64,000 nucleotides of DNA, from assembly GCF_001461035.1 (NCBI RefSeq), contig NZ_LNAM01000208.1:1-64000 (forward strand). The letters run 5' to 3'. How positions within the stretch are numbered: position 1 is the stretch's first letter; each line of letters opens with the position of its first letter. Both the position numbers and the translations under genes were made by a program. The stretch comes from Acetivibrio ethanolgignens. GTDB taxonomy: Bacteria; Bacillota; Clostridia; Lachnospirales; Lachnospiraceae. This document shows positions 9,391 through 18,433 of this stretch, piece by piece. Under the pieces are notes generated by a model, which saw nothing but the letters and a program-made list of their open reading frames with translations, was not told where the DNA came from and searched no databases.

Positions 9391-10692
9391 TTGGACCCTA
9401 GTGACGTGACGCAGATAATATTTTTAATAATTTTGATTGCGTTATCTGCATTTTTTTCCTCTTCGGAAACAGCACTGACTGCAGTAAATAAAATTCGGCT
9501 GCGGAGTCTGGCAGAGGAAGGTGTAAAAGGTGCAAAAATCACCTATAAGCTGATTGAGGATCCGACAAAAATGCTGGGAGCTATCTTAATTGGAAATAAT
9601 GTTGTTAATATTTTAGCGGCTTCCCAAGCAACTACCCTTGCCATCAATATGTGCCAGAGGATGGGCATGAGTAATAATGCCAGTGTTGGAATTGGTATTG
9701 CCAACGGTGTTATTACAATTTTAATTTTGATTTTTGGTGAAATTACACCAAAATCTCTGGCAACCCTATATGCAGAGCAGATTTCTTTAAAGATAGGGGG
9801 CATTATTTATTATCTTGGAAAAATTCTTACGCCGGTTATCTTTATTGTAAATAAGCTTTCTATAGGACTTCTGATGTTGTTTCGAATTGATACGACAAAT
9901 AAGGTATCATCCATTACCGAGAATGAGCTTCGCACTCTTGTAGATGTCAGTCATGAGGAAGGCGTTATTGAAAGTGAAGAACGAAGAATGATTACAAATG
10001 TGGTAGATTTTGGTGATTCACTAGCAAAGGATGTTATGGTTCCACACATTGATATGGAGTTTGTCAATGTGGATGACACCTATGATGAACTTGTTGCAGC
10101 CTTTGAAAAGGAAAAGTTTTCAAGACTTCCTGTATATGATGAAACAAAAGACAATGTCATTGGAATCATAAATCTTAAGGATGTGTTTTTCTACAAGGAC
10201 AAGCCGGAAAATTTCCATATCCGGGAGCATATGAGAGAGCCATACTTTACCTATGAATTCCAAAAAACTTCAGAACTTTTAATTGAGCTTAGAAAGGCTT
10301 CAGCAGCAGTAGCCATCGTTTTGGACGAATATGGTGCAACGGCTGGTTTGATCACTCTGGAGGATCTTCTGGAGGAAATTGTCGGAGAAATCCGTGACGA
10401 GTATGATGATGATGAAGTCGATCCGATTCAGAGCATTGGAGAGGACGAGTACATGGCTGAGGGAACGGCCAGGCTGGATGAAATCAATGAGGCGATTGGG
10501 CTTTCCTTGGAATCCGATGATTATGATTCGATTGCAGGCCATATTATAAACCTTTTAGAGCATTTGCCAAAGAAGGGCGAATCTGTTCAGGAGGGCAATA
10601 TTTTGTATACAGTTGAGGAAATGGATAAGAATCGTATTGATAAGGTTCGTATTAAAAGATTTCCACTAGAAGAAAAAGAAGACGAGGATTAA
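9391..10692 (+). CDS. CNNM/CorC-family membrane protein with paired CBS domains
   Basis: A 433-residue protein. The N-terminal DUF21/CNNM membrane domain (about residues 5-180) carries the family motif FSSSETALTAV. It is followed by two CBS domains (about 205-330) and a C-terminal CorC_HlyC domain (about 345-425). The family is linked to divalent-cation (Mg2+/Co2+) export. The start is TTG 9391, with GGAG at 9378-9381 and no competing ATG. The C-terminus is acidic and is encoded inside a 30-bp palindrome shared with the convergent neighbour. Confidence 0.85.
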   Translation: MDPSDVTQIIFLIILIALSAFFSSSETALTAVNKIRLRSLAEEGVKGAKITYKLIEDPTKMLGAILIGNNVVNILAASQATTLAINMCQRMGMSNNASVGIGIANGVITILILIFGEITPKSLATLYAEQISLKIGGIIYYLGKILTPVIFIVNKLSIGLLMLFRIDTTNKVSSITENELRTLVDVSHEEGVIESEERRMITNVVDFGDSLAKDVMVPHIDMEFVNVDDTYDELVAAFEKEKFSRLPVYDETKDNVIGIINLKDVFFYKDKPENFHIREHMREPYFTYEFQKTSELLIELRKASAAVAIVLDEYGATAGLITLEDLLEEIVGEIRDEYDDDEVDPIQSIGEDEYMAEGTARLDEINEAIGLSLESDDYDSIAGHIINLLEHLPKKGESVQEGNILYTVEEMDKNRIDKVRIKRFPLEEKEDED

Positions 10693-10705
10693 TCCTCGTC
10701 TTCTT
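10676..10705. terminator. Perfect 30-bp palindrome at convergent gene ends
   Basis: A perfect self-complementary sequence with 15-bp arms and no loop, centred between 10690 and 10691. It has A-rich DNA on the left and T-rich DNA on the right, so it could act as a bidirectional terminator. It encodes the acidic C-terminal residues and both stop codons of the two convergent genes. Confidence 0.6.
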
Positions 10706-12323
10706 CTTTCTGTACACTTAAAATCTGTCTCTTTCTAGCCATTTCGTCACTATCAAGATATTCATCATAGGTAGAAATCTTATCAATTAAACCGTTTGGT
10801 GTGATTTCCATAATACGGTTAGCAATGGTCTGAATGAACTGATGATCCTGAGAGGTAAATAAAACAACGCCAGGGAATTTGATAATTCCGTTATTCAACG
10901 CAGTAATGGATTCCATATCCAGGTGGTTGGTAGGTTCATCCATAATCAGTACGTTGGCTCCCATAATCATCATTTTGGAGAGCATAACACGAACCTTTTC
11001 ACCTCCGGATAAGACATTGACCTTTTTCATACCGTCATCTCCAGCAAAGAGCATACGTCCCATAAATCCGCGGACATAAGTAACATCCTTTTCAGGAGAA
11101 TAAGGCATCAGCCAGTCTACAATAGTTTCACTTCCGGAAAACTCTTTTGTGTTATCCTTTGGAAAATAGGACTGGGTTGTGGTAACCCCCCATTTGTAGG
11201 AGCCTTCATCCGGTTCCATTTCGCCAGCCAGGATTTTGAAAAGAGTAGTGGTAGCTAGTGTATTGTTTCCAACAAAAGCGATTTTATCATCATGGCCTAC
11301 AATAAAGGAAATATTATCCAAGACCTTTACTCCATCGATTGTTTTAGAGAGGTTTGTTACGGTAAGAACCTCGTTTCCAATTTCGCGGTTTGGCCGGAAG
11401 TCAATATAAGGATATTTACGACTGGATGGTTTGATGTCATCCAGTTCGATTTTTTCCAAAGCACGTTTTCTGGAAGTTGCCTGCTTGGATTTAGAAGCGT
11501 TGGCACTGAACCGTTGAATAAATTCCTGTAATTCCTTAATTTTTTCTTCCTTTTTCTTGTTTGCTTCTTTCATCTGTTTAATCATAAGCTGACTGGATTC
11601 ATACCAGAAATCATAGTTGCCGGCATAGAGCTGAATCTTGGCATAGTCAATATCTGCAATGTGTGTACAAACCTTATTTAAGAAATAACGGTCATGAGAC
11701 ACAACGATAACTGTATTATCAAAATTAATCAGGAATTCCTCCAGCCAGCGGATAGCATCTAAATCCAGGTGGTTGGTAGGCTCATCAAGAAGAAGAATAT
11801 CAGGGTTGCCAAAAAGAGCCTGAGCCAGAAGTACCTTCACCTTCTGAGAACCGTTAAGATCCTTCATTATAGCGTAATGCAAATCTGTTTCAATACCAAG
11901 ACCATTTAAAAGAGTAGCAGCGTCAGATTCTGCTTCCCAGCCATTCATAGTCGCGAATTCACCTTCGAGCTCACTTGCCTTAATGCCGTCTTCTTCTGTA
12001 AAATCTTCTTTCGCATAGATTGCTTCTTTTTCTTTCATAATGTCATAAAGACGTTGATTTCCCATAATAACAGTATCTAAAACAGGATACTCATCATATT
12101 TAAAGTGGTCCTGCTTTAAGAAGGAAAGACGCTGGCCAGGAGTGATGATAACATCTCCCTTTGTCGGCTCAAGTTCTCCAGTAAGAATACGGAGAAAAGT
12201 GGATTTTCCGGCACCGTTGGCACCAATAAGGCCATAGCAGTTTCCCTCGGTAAACTTAATGTTTACATCTTCAAATAATGCTTTCTTTCCTAAACGAAGT
12301 GTAATATTACTTGCTTGTATCAT
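10689..12323 (-). CDS. ABC-F family ATPase, Uup/YbiT-like
   Basis: A 544-residue soluble protein with two ABC nucleotide-binding domains and no membrane domain. The first has Walker A GANGAGKST (about residues 34-42) and Walker B LLLDEPTNHLD. The second has a degenerate P-loop GNNTLATTT (about 353-361), signature LSGGEK and Walker B LIMDEPTNHLD. ABC-F proteins act on ribosomes. The altered second P-loop lacks the usual Gly-Lys-Ser/Thr and is a known feature of some subfamily members (recollection). AAAGGA precedes the ATG. Strong family call, weak subfamily call. Confidence 0.85.
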   Translation of the reverse strand: MIQASNITLRLGKKALFEDVNIKFTEGNCYGLIGANGAGKSTFLRILTGELEPTKGDVIITPGQRLSFLKQDHFKYDEYPVLDTVIMGNQRLYDIMKEKEAIYAKEDFTEEDGIKASELEGEFATMNGWEAESDAATLLNGLGIETDLHYAIMKDLNGSQKVKVLLAQALFGNPDILLLDEPTNHLDLDAIRWLEEFLINFDNTVIVVSHDRYFLNKVCTHIADIDYAKIQLYAGNYDFWYESSQLMIKQMKEANKKKEEKIKELQEFIQRFSANASKSKQATSRKRALEKIELDDIKPSSRKYPYIDFRPNREIGNEVLTVTNLSKTIDGVKVLDNISFIVGHDDKIAFVGNNTLATTTLFKILAGEMEPDEGSYKWGVTTTQSYFPKDNTKEFSGSETIVDWLMPYSPEKDVTYVRGFMGRMLFAGDDGMKKVNVLSGGEKVRVMLSKMMIMGANVLIMDEPTNHLDMESITALNNGIIKFPGVVLFTSQDHQFIQTIANRIMEITPNGLIDKISTYDEYLDSDEMARKRQILSVQKEEDED

Positions 12324-12446
12324 AATAAAATCCTTTCAATTTATATTGTCTATATGCATATCAAGTCTTATTTTACCGTAAAATCCATATTTTGCAAGTG
12401 CTTTTTTCAAAAGAATAAGATTTCTTAATAAAAGTGGTATCTTTTA

Positions 12447-12475
12447 TTGACTGGAGAAAGGTAATATGCTATTAT
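12447..12475 (+). promoter_or_regulatory. Promoter of the DegV-family gene
   Basis: TTGACT at 12447-12452, a 17-bp spacer and TATTAT at 12470-12475. The predicted transcript starts near 12482, about 50 bases before the chosen start codon. Confidence 0.6.
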
Positions 12476-12531
12476 ATATAGTAATCAATACTACGTTAGC
12501 TAGTAAAAGCTTTTACAGGAGGATGTTTTTT

Positions 12532-13365
12532 ATGTCATATCAGATTATAGGAGATAGCTGCACAGATTTGACGAAAGAGCAAAAAGAATCGGGAGAATAT
12601 AAGCTGGTGCCGCTTACTCTTGAGATTGGAGCAGACACCTTTGTAGATGATGAAAACTTTAATCAGAGCTTATTTATAGAAAAGATGAAGGCTTATCCAG
12701 ACTCACCAAAGTCAGCTTGCCCGGCACCGGAGGCGTATATGGATCTTTTTGATAAGGCAGATGATATTTATGTAGTTACGTTATCTTCCCAATTGAGTGG
12801 TTCTTATAATAGTGCTGAGGTTGCAAGACAGATGTATCTTGAGCAGGAAACGAAAAATATTGCTATTATTGATTCAAAATCAGCGTCTGTAGGTCAGACC
12901 CTGCTGGCCATGAAGATAAAGGAGCTTGCCGAAGTGGGTCTTCCATTTGAAAAAGTAGTGGAGGAAGTATGTAAGTTCCGGGATGAGCAGGATACCATGT
13001 TTGTACTGGAGGATTTAGAGAATCTTCGCAAGAATGGGCGTTTATCGAATATTAAGGCTTTGTTAGCTAATGTGCTGAATATTAAGCCGGTAATGGGAGC
13101 AACACCAGAGGGAACGATTATACAATTAGATCAGACCCGTGGTATGAAAAAAGCATTGGTTAAAATGGCAGAATTAGCAGCAGAAAAGGCAATTCGTCCA
13201 GAGAAAAAGATTCTTGGTGTGGCACACTGTAACAATTATGAACTTGCTACATTTGTAAGGGATGAGATTATGAAGCGAGCAGGCTTTAAGGATAGTATTA
13301 TCGTGGATACTGCTGGTGTTAGTACTCTGTATGCAAATGATGGTGGTATTATAATTAGTTTTTAA
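12532..13365 (+). CDS. DegV-family fatty-acid-binding protein
   Basis: A 277-residue DegV/FakB-type protein. The N-terminal IIGDSCTDLT block, the TLSSQLSGSYNSA motif and the C-terminal HCNNYELA block are typical of the family. These proteins bind a long-chain fatty acid and, in FakB proteins, present it to the kinase FakA. Longer in-frame starts exist upstream, but AGGAGG at 12517-12522 places translation at ATG 12532. No FakA partner is next to it. Binding of fatty acid is family knowledge and not visible in the sequence. Confidence 0.85.
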   Translation: MSYQIIGDSCTDLTKEQKESGEYKLVPLTLEIGADTFVDDENFNQSLFIEKMKAYPDSPKSACPAPEAYMDLFDKADDIYVVTLSSQLSGSYNSAEVARQMYLEQETKNIAIIDSKSASVGQTLLAMKIKELAEVGLPFEKVVEEVCKFRDEQDTMFVLEDLENLRKNGRLSNIKALLANVLNIKPVMGATPEGTIIQLDQTRGMKKALVKMAELAAEKAIRPEKKILGVAHCNNYELATFVRDEIMKRAGFKDSIIVDTAGVSTLYANDGGIIISF

Positions 13366-13425
13366 ATGAGAAGCTTGAAAGCAGGCTATTTGGAGTAAAA
13401 AATGCTCGAAAAATATAAATATTAC

Positions 13426-13454
13426 TTGCAAAAAGAAAAGAAATTGAGTATAAT
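13426..13454 (+). promoter_or_regulatory. Promoter of tRNA-Thr
   Basis: TTGCAA at 13426-13431, a 17-bp spacer and a perfect TATAAT at 13449-13454, placing the transcript start just before the tRNA. Confidence 0.7.
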
Positions 13455-13465
13455 AGTAGAGCAGT

Positions 13466-13538
<73 letters not shown>

Positions 13539-13550
13539 TATAAATTCTTC

Positions 13551-13586
13551 ACAGAAGTGTTGCATTTTGCAGCACTTCTGTTTTTT
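13551..13586 (+). terminator. Intrinsic terminator after tRNA-Thr
   Basis: An inverted repeat CAGAAGTG/CACTTCTG with additional inner pairing around an ATTTT loop, followed by six T residues. Confidence 0.8.
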
Positions 13587-13602
13587 CTATAGGAGATAAG
13601 GT

Positions 13603-13833
13603 ATGCGTGTGGAAAGATTTAAAATGGAACGGCCAGGACTTGTAAAGCCGGGAGAAGAGGTAAGGATTACCGAACGTTTCTCTCCGGGAAGTTGGTATTA
13701 TATTATTGAGCCTACAATAGCTATGTCTGGATGTTATAAGACAAAAGACAGAATCCTCTCTACCAAAGGAACTGTAAAAGAAGTCGAAGAAAACGACAGG
13801 GGCTTTTACATCATGGTAGAGGTGGAAAATTAA
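13603..13833 (+). CDS. Conserved-looking 76-residue hypothetical protein
   Basis: A small soluble protein whose pattern of short alternating hydrophobic segments suggests a small beta barrel. AGGAG lies seven bases before ATG 13603. It follows the tRNA terminator and has no co-directional partner. Its stop overlaps the convergent response regulator by 4 bp. I do not recognise the family. Confidence 0.6.
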   Translation: MRVERFKMERPGLVKPGEEVRITERFSPGSWYYIIEPTIAMSGCYKTKDRILSTKGTVKEVEENDRGFYIMVEVEN

Positions 13834-14453
13834 TGGTGCTTATAATAAAAAATTGCAATCTGGGTACGATCTCTAAGACAAAGCTTTTCTAAAATTAAAC
13901 TGATATAGTTTCGTATCGTGCCCTCACTCAGGCAGAGCTTTTCTGCAATTTCTTTATTGGAAAGTCCTTCTGCAATTTCGCAGATAATTTCATATTCTTT
14001 TTCAGAAATATCATAATCCTCATAACAGAACTGTTTTTCTGTCTGAGAAAGCAGTTCTGGGAGCTTATTTACAATTTCTGTACCGTAAATATTGTGTCCA
14101 AGATAAACTGCTTTCAGAGCCGAAAGAATACTGTCAAAGTCCTGCTTAAGCATATATCCTTTGGCTCCGATATTTAATGCTCTGATAATATATTCGTCAT
14201 CAAGAAAGGTTGTCAGATATAAAATGCGAGCGTCAGGATAGACAGATAGGATTTTTTCGCCAGCTTCGAGTCCGCTCATAACCTCCATGCGAATATCCAT
14301 AAGAAGAATATCGGGAAGCAGACTCTGATAGAGAGAAACTGCATCTTCGCCATTATATCCCATGCCGACCACTTCAATCTCAGGATCAGCAGAAAGAATT
14401 GTCTTTAGAGAGCTGCAGACCAGCTTATCATCGTCAATCAGTAATATTCTCAT
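13830..14453 (-). CDS. NarL/LuxR-family response regulator
   Basis: A 207-residue two-domain regulator. The receiver domain (about residues 1-120) has the acidic pair IDDDK, phospho-acceptor Asp in LLMDIRM (about residue 52), the Thr in YLTTF and Lys in YMLKQ. The C-terminal LuxR helix-turn-helix contains LSNKEIAEKLCLSEGTIRN. It overlaps the histidine kinase gene by 20 bp, so the two are translationally coupled and are cognate partners. The targets are not evident. Confidence 0.9.
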   Translation of the reverse strand: MRILLIDDDKLVCSSLKTILSADPEIEVVGMGYNGEDAVSLYQSLLPDILLMDIRMEVMSGLEAGEKILSVYPDARILYLTTFLDDEYIIRALNIGAKGYMLKQDFDSILSALKAVYLGHNIYGTEIVNKLPELLSQTEKQFCYEDYDISEKEYEIICEIAEGLSNKEIAEKLCLSEGTIRNYISLILEKLCLRDRTQIAIFYYKHH

Positions 14454-15558
14454 GTTCTATAACCTCCTTTGGAATGATAGCTATTAGCTTAAAACCGTCG
14501 TTCAGATTCAACTGGAAGGTGCCATGAAAGCTCCGTACACGGTCATACATACTCTGAAGTCCAAGTCCATCACTGTACTCATTACGGGCTTGGGCTTTTA
14601 TAAGCTTTAATTTGTTTTCCGATGTAAGAGTACCGTTATCAAAAATCTCTAAATGATACTGTCCAGGCTCCTCCTTTAAAAGAACAGAAACCTCTGTTGC
14701 ATTAGAATGCTTGATGGCATTGGTGAGGCCTTCTTTTACAAGGGCAATAAAGCAGTATCGAAGCTTTATCTGTGGCTGGAAGGAAAGCTCATAGGCAAGC
14801 TTTGCAGGACAGAAGGAAAAATCACAGATTAGTTCCTCAAGACTGGTTTTTAAATCAATGGATTCATCATGTATATCATGAATCGTAGCACGGATACTGT
14901 CCATACCTTCAGAAATAGAGGCCTTCAAATCAGAAAGACCTTCCAGGATAACAGGGTCTTTTTCCAGGGTCATCAGGGCTCCTATCTGAAGCAGAGAGCG
15001 GGAAAGTACATGACCGACATGGTCATGGATTTCTCTGGAAATACGGTTACGTTCTTTTAAAGTGGCAGTGCGGATTTCATAGTCCTGGTTTTCTAAAAGG
15101 CTACGGCTTTTTTCTTCCTGCGCCTGTGTAAGCTCCTGAGAGGTCTTTCGGAAGGTTTCATAATCCTGAGCAACCATTTCAATAGTTTCCTGTTTTTTTG
15201 CCAAAAGAAAGGACAGAAGCAGAAAAAAGGAATTCAGGAGAAAAATGGAAAATGGAAGCTGTTCCCAGATGAAAAAAATAACCACTGGAAATAATAAAAC
15301 CATCCATCGAAAAACAGTCTGCAGCATATCATAAAAAAATACAGGAAGAAAAATCGAAAATAGCGGCAGTGGTATACAAAGAGTCAGAAAACCAATAAAA
15401 GTAAAGCATTGAAAAACAGGATTCTTTATGAGTGAGTTCAGTACACAAAGAACTGTAGTAACAGCTGCTGGTATGAGAATATGAATACTGCTGTCTGCCA
15501 AATAATATAAAGCAGCAGAAAGAGCAATTAAAAAAAATCGGTCGATTTGTCTGGACAT
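14434..15558 (-). CDS. NarX/DesK-type sensor histidine kinase
   Basis: A 374-residue membrane kinase. About five hydrophobic segments fill residues 8-125 with no large extracytoplasmic domain, which suggests intramembrane sensing. A coiled linker leads to the HisKA_3 box REIHDHVGHVLSR and a HATPase domain with the N-box LVKEGLTNAIKHS and a DNG motif. It is the partner of the NarL-type regulator encoded immediately downstream on the same strand. The signal is unknown. Confidence 0.88.
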   Translation of the reverse strand: MSRQIDRFFLIALSAALYYLADSSIHILIPAAVTTVLCVLNSLIKNPVFQCFTFIGFLTLCIPLPLFSIFLPVFFYDMLQTVFRWMVLLFPVVIFFIWEQLPFSIFLLNSFFLLLSFLLAKKQETIEMVAQDYETFRKTSQELTQAQEEKSRSLLENQDYEIRTATLKERNRISREIHDHVGHVLSRSLLQIGALMTLEKDPVILEGLSDLKASISEGMDSIRATIHDIHDESIDLKTSLEELICDFSFCPAKLAYELSFQPQIKLRYCFIALVKEGLTNAIKHSNATEVSVLLKEEPGQYHLEIFDNGTLTSENKLKLIKAQARNEYSDGLGLQSMYDRVRSFHGTFQLNLNDGFKLIAIIPKEVIEHENITD

Positions 15559-15622
15559 GGAAACTTTCCCCCTGCGTAATATCTAAGCTTTATTATAAAC
15601 AAAATTTTTAGAAAAACAAGTC

Positions 15623-15670
15623 TTTACAAACAAACATATGTATGGTATTATAAAAACAAACAAATGTTTG
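15623..15670 (+). promoter_or_regulatory. Promoter with two LexA/SOS-like boxes
   Basis: TTTACA at 15623-15628, a 17-bp spacer and TATTAT at 15646-15651. Within the spacer, CAAACATATGTATG (15631-15644) matches the Gram-positive SOS consensus CGAAC-RNRY-GTTYG at 12 of 14 positions. Just downstream of the -10, CAAACAAATGTTTG (15657-15670) matches at 13 of 14. Their placement over the spacer and the start region is ideal for LexA repression. Confidence 0.7.
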
Positions 15671-15683
15671 GTGAATTCGTTCG

Positions 15684-17063
15684 ATGGGTGGGAAAGATAT
15701 GATTTTTGCAAAAACAGAGTTGGATATGTCAGAAAAGCTACAGATTCTTTCAGATGCGGCAAAGTATGATGTTGCCTGTACTTCCAGCGGTGTGAACCGG
15801 AAAGGAAAAGGTGGGATGATAGGAAACGCATCTGCCGCCGGTATCTGTCATGCTTTTGCGGTGGATGGACGTTGTATTTCTCTGTTGAAGATTCTTTTTA
15901 CCAATGAGTGTATTTTTGACTGCAAGTATTGTATCAATCGCAGAAGTAATGACGTAGCACGTGCTTCTTTTACTCCGAGAGAGGTAGCAGAACTTACGAT
16001 TGATTTTTACCGAAGGAATTATATAGAGGGACTTTTCTTAAGCTCAGGTATTATAAAAAACCCGGATTACACGATGGAACAGTTGTGTGACACGCTTTCC
16101 CTTCTGAGGAATGAGTATCATTTTAATGGTTATATTCATGTAAAGGCAATTCCCGGAGCTGACCCGCTTTTGATTCAGCGGGCAGGATTTTTGGCAGATC
16201 GTATGAGTGTCAATCTTGAGCTGCCGACGGCAGAGAGTCTGGAACACCTGGCTCCTAACAAAAAACGAAGACATATTTTGAAGCCGATGAGGCAGATACA
16301 GCTGGGAGTGCAGGAAAACCGCTACTGCCTGGAGGATTTTAGGAAACAGTCGCCAGCCTTGAGAGAGGAAAAACTGCCTGCACTACGCCAGGGAAAAAAG
16401 CTTTTTGTACCAGCTGGACAGAGCAGTCAGATGATTATAGGAGCGACACCGGAGAGTGATTACCAGATTTTAAAGGTAGCGGAGACTCTTTATCAGAAAT
16501 TTAGCTTAAAAAGAGTATTTTATTCTGCCTTTGTAAATACAACGATGGACAGTAGTCTGCCGGTATTGGAGGATGGACCGCCGTTGCTGCGTGAGCATCG
16601 CTTATATCAGGCAGACTGGCTTTTAAGGTTCTATGGCTTTGAGGCTTCCGAGCTTTTAAATGAAAAACAGCCTAATTTTAACGTTTTGTTGGACCCAAAG
16701 TGTAACTGGGCTCTGGGACATCTGGAGAGGTTTCCCGTGGAAATCAACAAAGCAGATTATTATACCCTTCTCAGAGTGCCAGGGATTGGAGTGAATTCTG
16801 CACAGCGGATTGTAATGGCGAGAAAAACGGCATCTCTTGATTTTAATGATATTAAAAAAATGGGAGTAGTATTGAAAAGAGCTCTGTATTTTATTACCTG
16901 CAGTGGAAAGATGCTTTTCCCGGTAAAGATAGAGGAAGACTATATTTTAAACCATATGCTGGATATAAAGGAAAAACTGCCGGAGGGAGTCGGTGGTAGG
17001 GGAGCTTACCGACAGTTGAATTTATTTGATGATTTTAAAGTAAGTACAGGAAGGATGCTTTGA
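15684..17063 (+). CDS. Radical-SAM putative DNA modification/repair protein (TIGR03916-like)
   Basis: A 459-residue radical-SAM protein. The cluster motif CIFDCKYC gives Cys 76, 80 and 83. The N-terminal AAKYDVACTSSG block and a C-terminal helix-hairpin-helix (LLRVPGIGVNSAQRI, about residues 367-381) match the family annotated as putative DNA modification/repair radical-SAM proteins linked to uracil-DNA glycosylase-like partners (recollection of TIGR03916). The helix-hairpin-helix suggests DNA binding. The adjacent downstream gene is the usual partner. ATG 15684 is taken; ATG 15699 is an alternative. SOS-like boxes precede the gene, which fits a repair role. The reaction is not established. 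Confidence 0.85.
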   Translation: MGGKDMIFAKTELDMSEKLQILSDAAKYDVACTSSGVNRKGKGGMIGNASAAGICHAFAVDGRCISLLKILFTNECIFDCKYCINRRSNDVARASFTPREVAELTIDFYRRNYIEGLFLSSGIIKNPDYTMEQLCDTLSLLRNEYHFNGYIHVKAIPGADPLLIQRAGFLADRMSVNLELPTAESLEHLAPNKKRRHILKPMRQIQLGVQENRYCLEDFRKQSPALREEKLPALRQGKKLFVPAGQSSQMIIGATPESDYQILKVAETLYQKFSLKRVFYSAFVNTTMDSSLPVLEDGPPLLREHRLYQADWLLRFYGFEASELLNEKQPNFNVLLDPKCNWALGHLERFPVEINKADYYTLLRVPGIGVNSAQRIVMARKTASLDFNDIKKMGVVLKRALYFITCSGKMLFPVKIEEDYILNHMLDIKEKLPEGVGGRGAYRQLNLFDDFKVSTGRML

Positions 17064-17064
17064 T

Positions 17065-17856
17065 GTGACAATTTTTGTGTGTGAGGATACCATGGATGGT
17101 ATATTTACCGGAATCTATGATGCTTGGAGCAGCAGACTGGGGCATAGAAATGTCCGTGTGGAGATTGAAAAAGAAATTACAGGACCAGAGCTTTTTTGCG
17201 AATATAGAAAGATAGAGACGGATAGACAGAAGGCATTTAAGGTAGTAGATTCTATAGAGAAAAAGCTTGGGCATGAGTTCTTTGAGATTGTATATTATAG
17301 TGTACTTTCGGGAAAAGAAGGAAGAGCAGATGATATTTACCGCTTCTTACTACTGGCTTTTTCTGTAGGAAGCGGTTGCCTGGAACAGCTTTCTCATCCG
17401 TATGTACATCCGATATTTGAGCGAAGTCGCAATGCTAAGAGAGAGTATCAGCATTATCAGGGCTTTTTGCGTTTTTCAGAGCTCTCCAATGGCATCTTAT
17501 TTTCAGAAATTCGTCCGGTAAATGATTTGCTCGTTTTGTTGGGAGAACACTTTAATGACCGTTTTCCTGAAGAAAATTGGATTATTTATGAAGCCGGGCG
17601 GAGAAAGGCAGCCTTACATAAAAAGGGTACACCCTTTGTTATGCTGGAGCTTTTGGGAAAAGAAGAATTATTGGAAAAGCTGGGATCGCAGGAGTTCTCT
17701 GAGAGAGAAAAGAATCTGCAGTGCCTGTGGAAGGATTTTATTGATGCCATAGGGATACAAGAAAGAAAAAATGAAAAATTACAGCAGCAAATGCTGCCTT
17801 TGAGATTCCGAGAATTTATGCAGGAGTATAGCAACCCGGTAAAGCAGAAGGATTAA
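17065..17856 (+). CDS. TIGR03915-like putative DNA repair partner protein
   Basis: A 263-residue protein that starts FVCEDTMDGIFTGIYDAW, the hallmark N-terminus of the family encoded beside the radical-SAM repair protein. In other bacteria this family is fused to a UdgX-like uracil-DNA glycosylase domain (family recollection); no such domain is present here. The GTG start follows the upstream stop by one base, with GGAAGG 10-16 bases before it, so the two proteins are coupled and probably act together. The biochemical role is unknown. Confidence 0.82.
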   Translation: MTIFVCEDTMDGIFTGIYDAWSSRLGHRNVRVEIEKEITGPELFCEYRKIETDRQKAFKVVDSIEKKLGHEFFEIVYYSVLSGKEGRADDIYRFLLLAFSVGSGCLEQLSHPYVHPIFERSRNAKREYQHYQGFLRFSELSNGILFSEIRPVNDLLVLLGEHFNDRFPEENWIIYEAGRRKAALHKKGTPFVMLELLGKEELLEKLGSQEFSEREKNLQCLWKDFIDAIGIQERKNEKLQQQMLPLRFREFMQEYSNPVKQKD

Positions 17857-17952
17857 AGTAGAGGGGACATTGGCAATTTTATAGATTTTGAATATTTGAA
17901 TATAAAAAGGAAATACTACCTTTGTAAATATATAATTTAGGAGGAGTATTCC

Positions 17953-18369
17953 ATGAAAAAAAAGCTTTATTTGTTACTTGCAACAGCATGTCTTACTGCT
18001 TTTGTATTAACTGGCTGTGGTAATATGGGTACCAATAATAATGGAACAACCAACGGTACAACCAATGGTACTACAAACAACGGAAATACTAATACAACTG
18101 CACCAGGCACAAATAATACCGGAAATAATAACGGTACTACAAATAACAATGGTACAACAGATGGAAATGGCGGTTTAGTTAATGATGTCGAGCAGACAGG
18201 CAATGATTTAATCGATGATGTTCAACGAGCTGGAGATGATGTAATGAATGGTCTGACCGGCAATAACACCAATGGCAATAGCACCAACGGCAATAACACT
18301 AATGCAAATGGTACAACAAATGGAAAGGGAACAACCACTAACGGCACAAATAGAACTACAAATCCATAG
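17953..18369 (+). CDS. Asn/Thr/Gly-rich low-complexity lipoprotein
   Basis: A 138-residue predicted lipoprotein: signal peptide with lipobox LTGC (Cys 22), then almost entirely Asn, Thr and Gly with short repeats, interrupted by an acidic amphipathic block (about residues 76-99) rich in Asp and Val. GGAGG precedes the ATG. The composition suggests a flexible surface or spore-envelope protein; no enzyme motif is present. Repeats may make its length vary between strains. Confidence 0.75.
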   Translation: MKKKLYLLLATACLTAFVLTGCGNMGTNNNGTTNGTTNGTTNNGNTNTTAPGTNNTGNNNGTTNNNGTTDGNGGLVNDVEQTGNDLIDDVQRAGDDVMNGLTGNNTNGNSTNGNNTNANGTTNGKGTTTNGTNRTTNP

Positions 18370-18382
18370 GCAGTATAACAGA

Positions 18383-18418
18383 ACAGGTCAGAAAGCTTTG
18401 AGATGCTTTCTGACCTGT
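18383..18418. terminator. Bidirectional hairpin between convergent genes
   Basis: A perfect 14-bp inverted repeat (ACAGGTCAGAAAGC at 18383-18396 and its complement at 18405-18418) with an 8-base loop. It lies between the lipoprotein gene and the convergent HAD-GNAT gene. The T-tract is weak on the plus strand, so terminator strength is uncertain. Confidence 0.6.
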
Positions 18419-18433
18419 GGTAGTCTTAGATAG

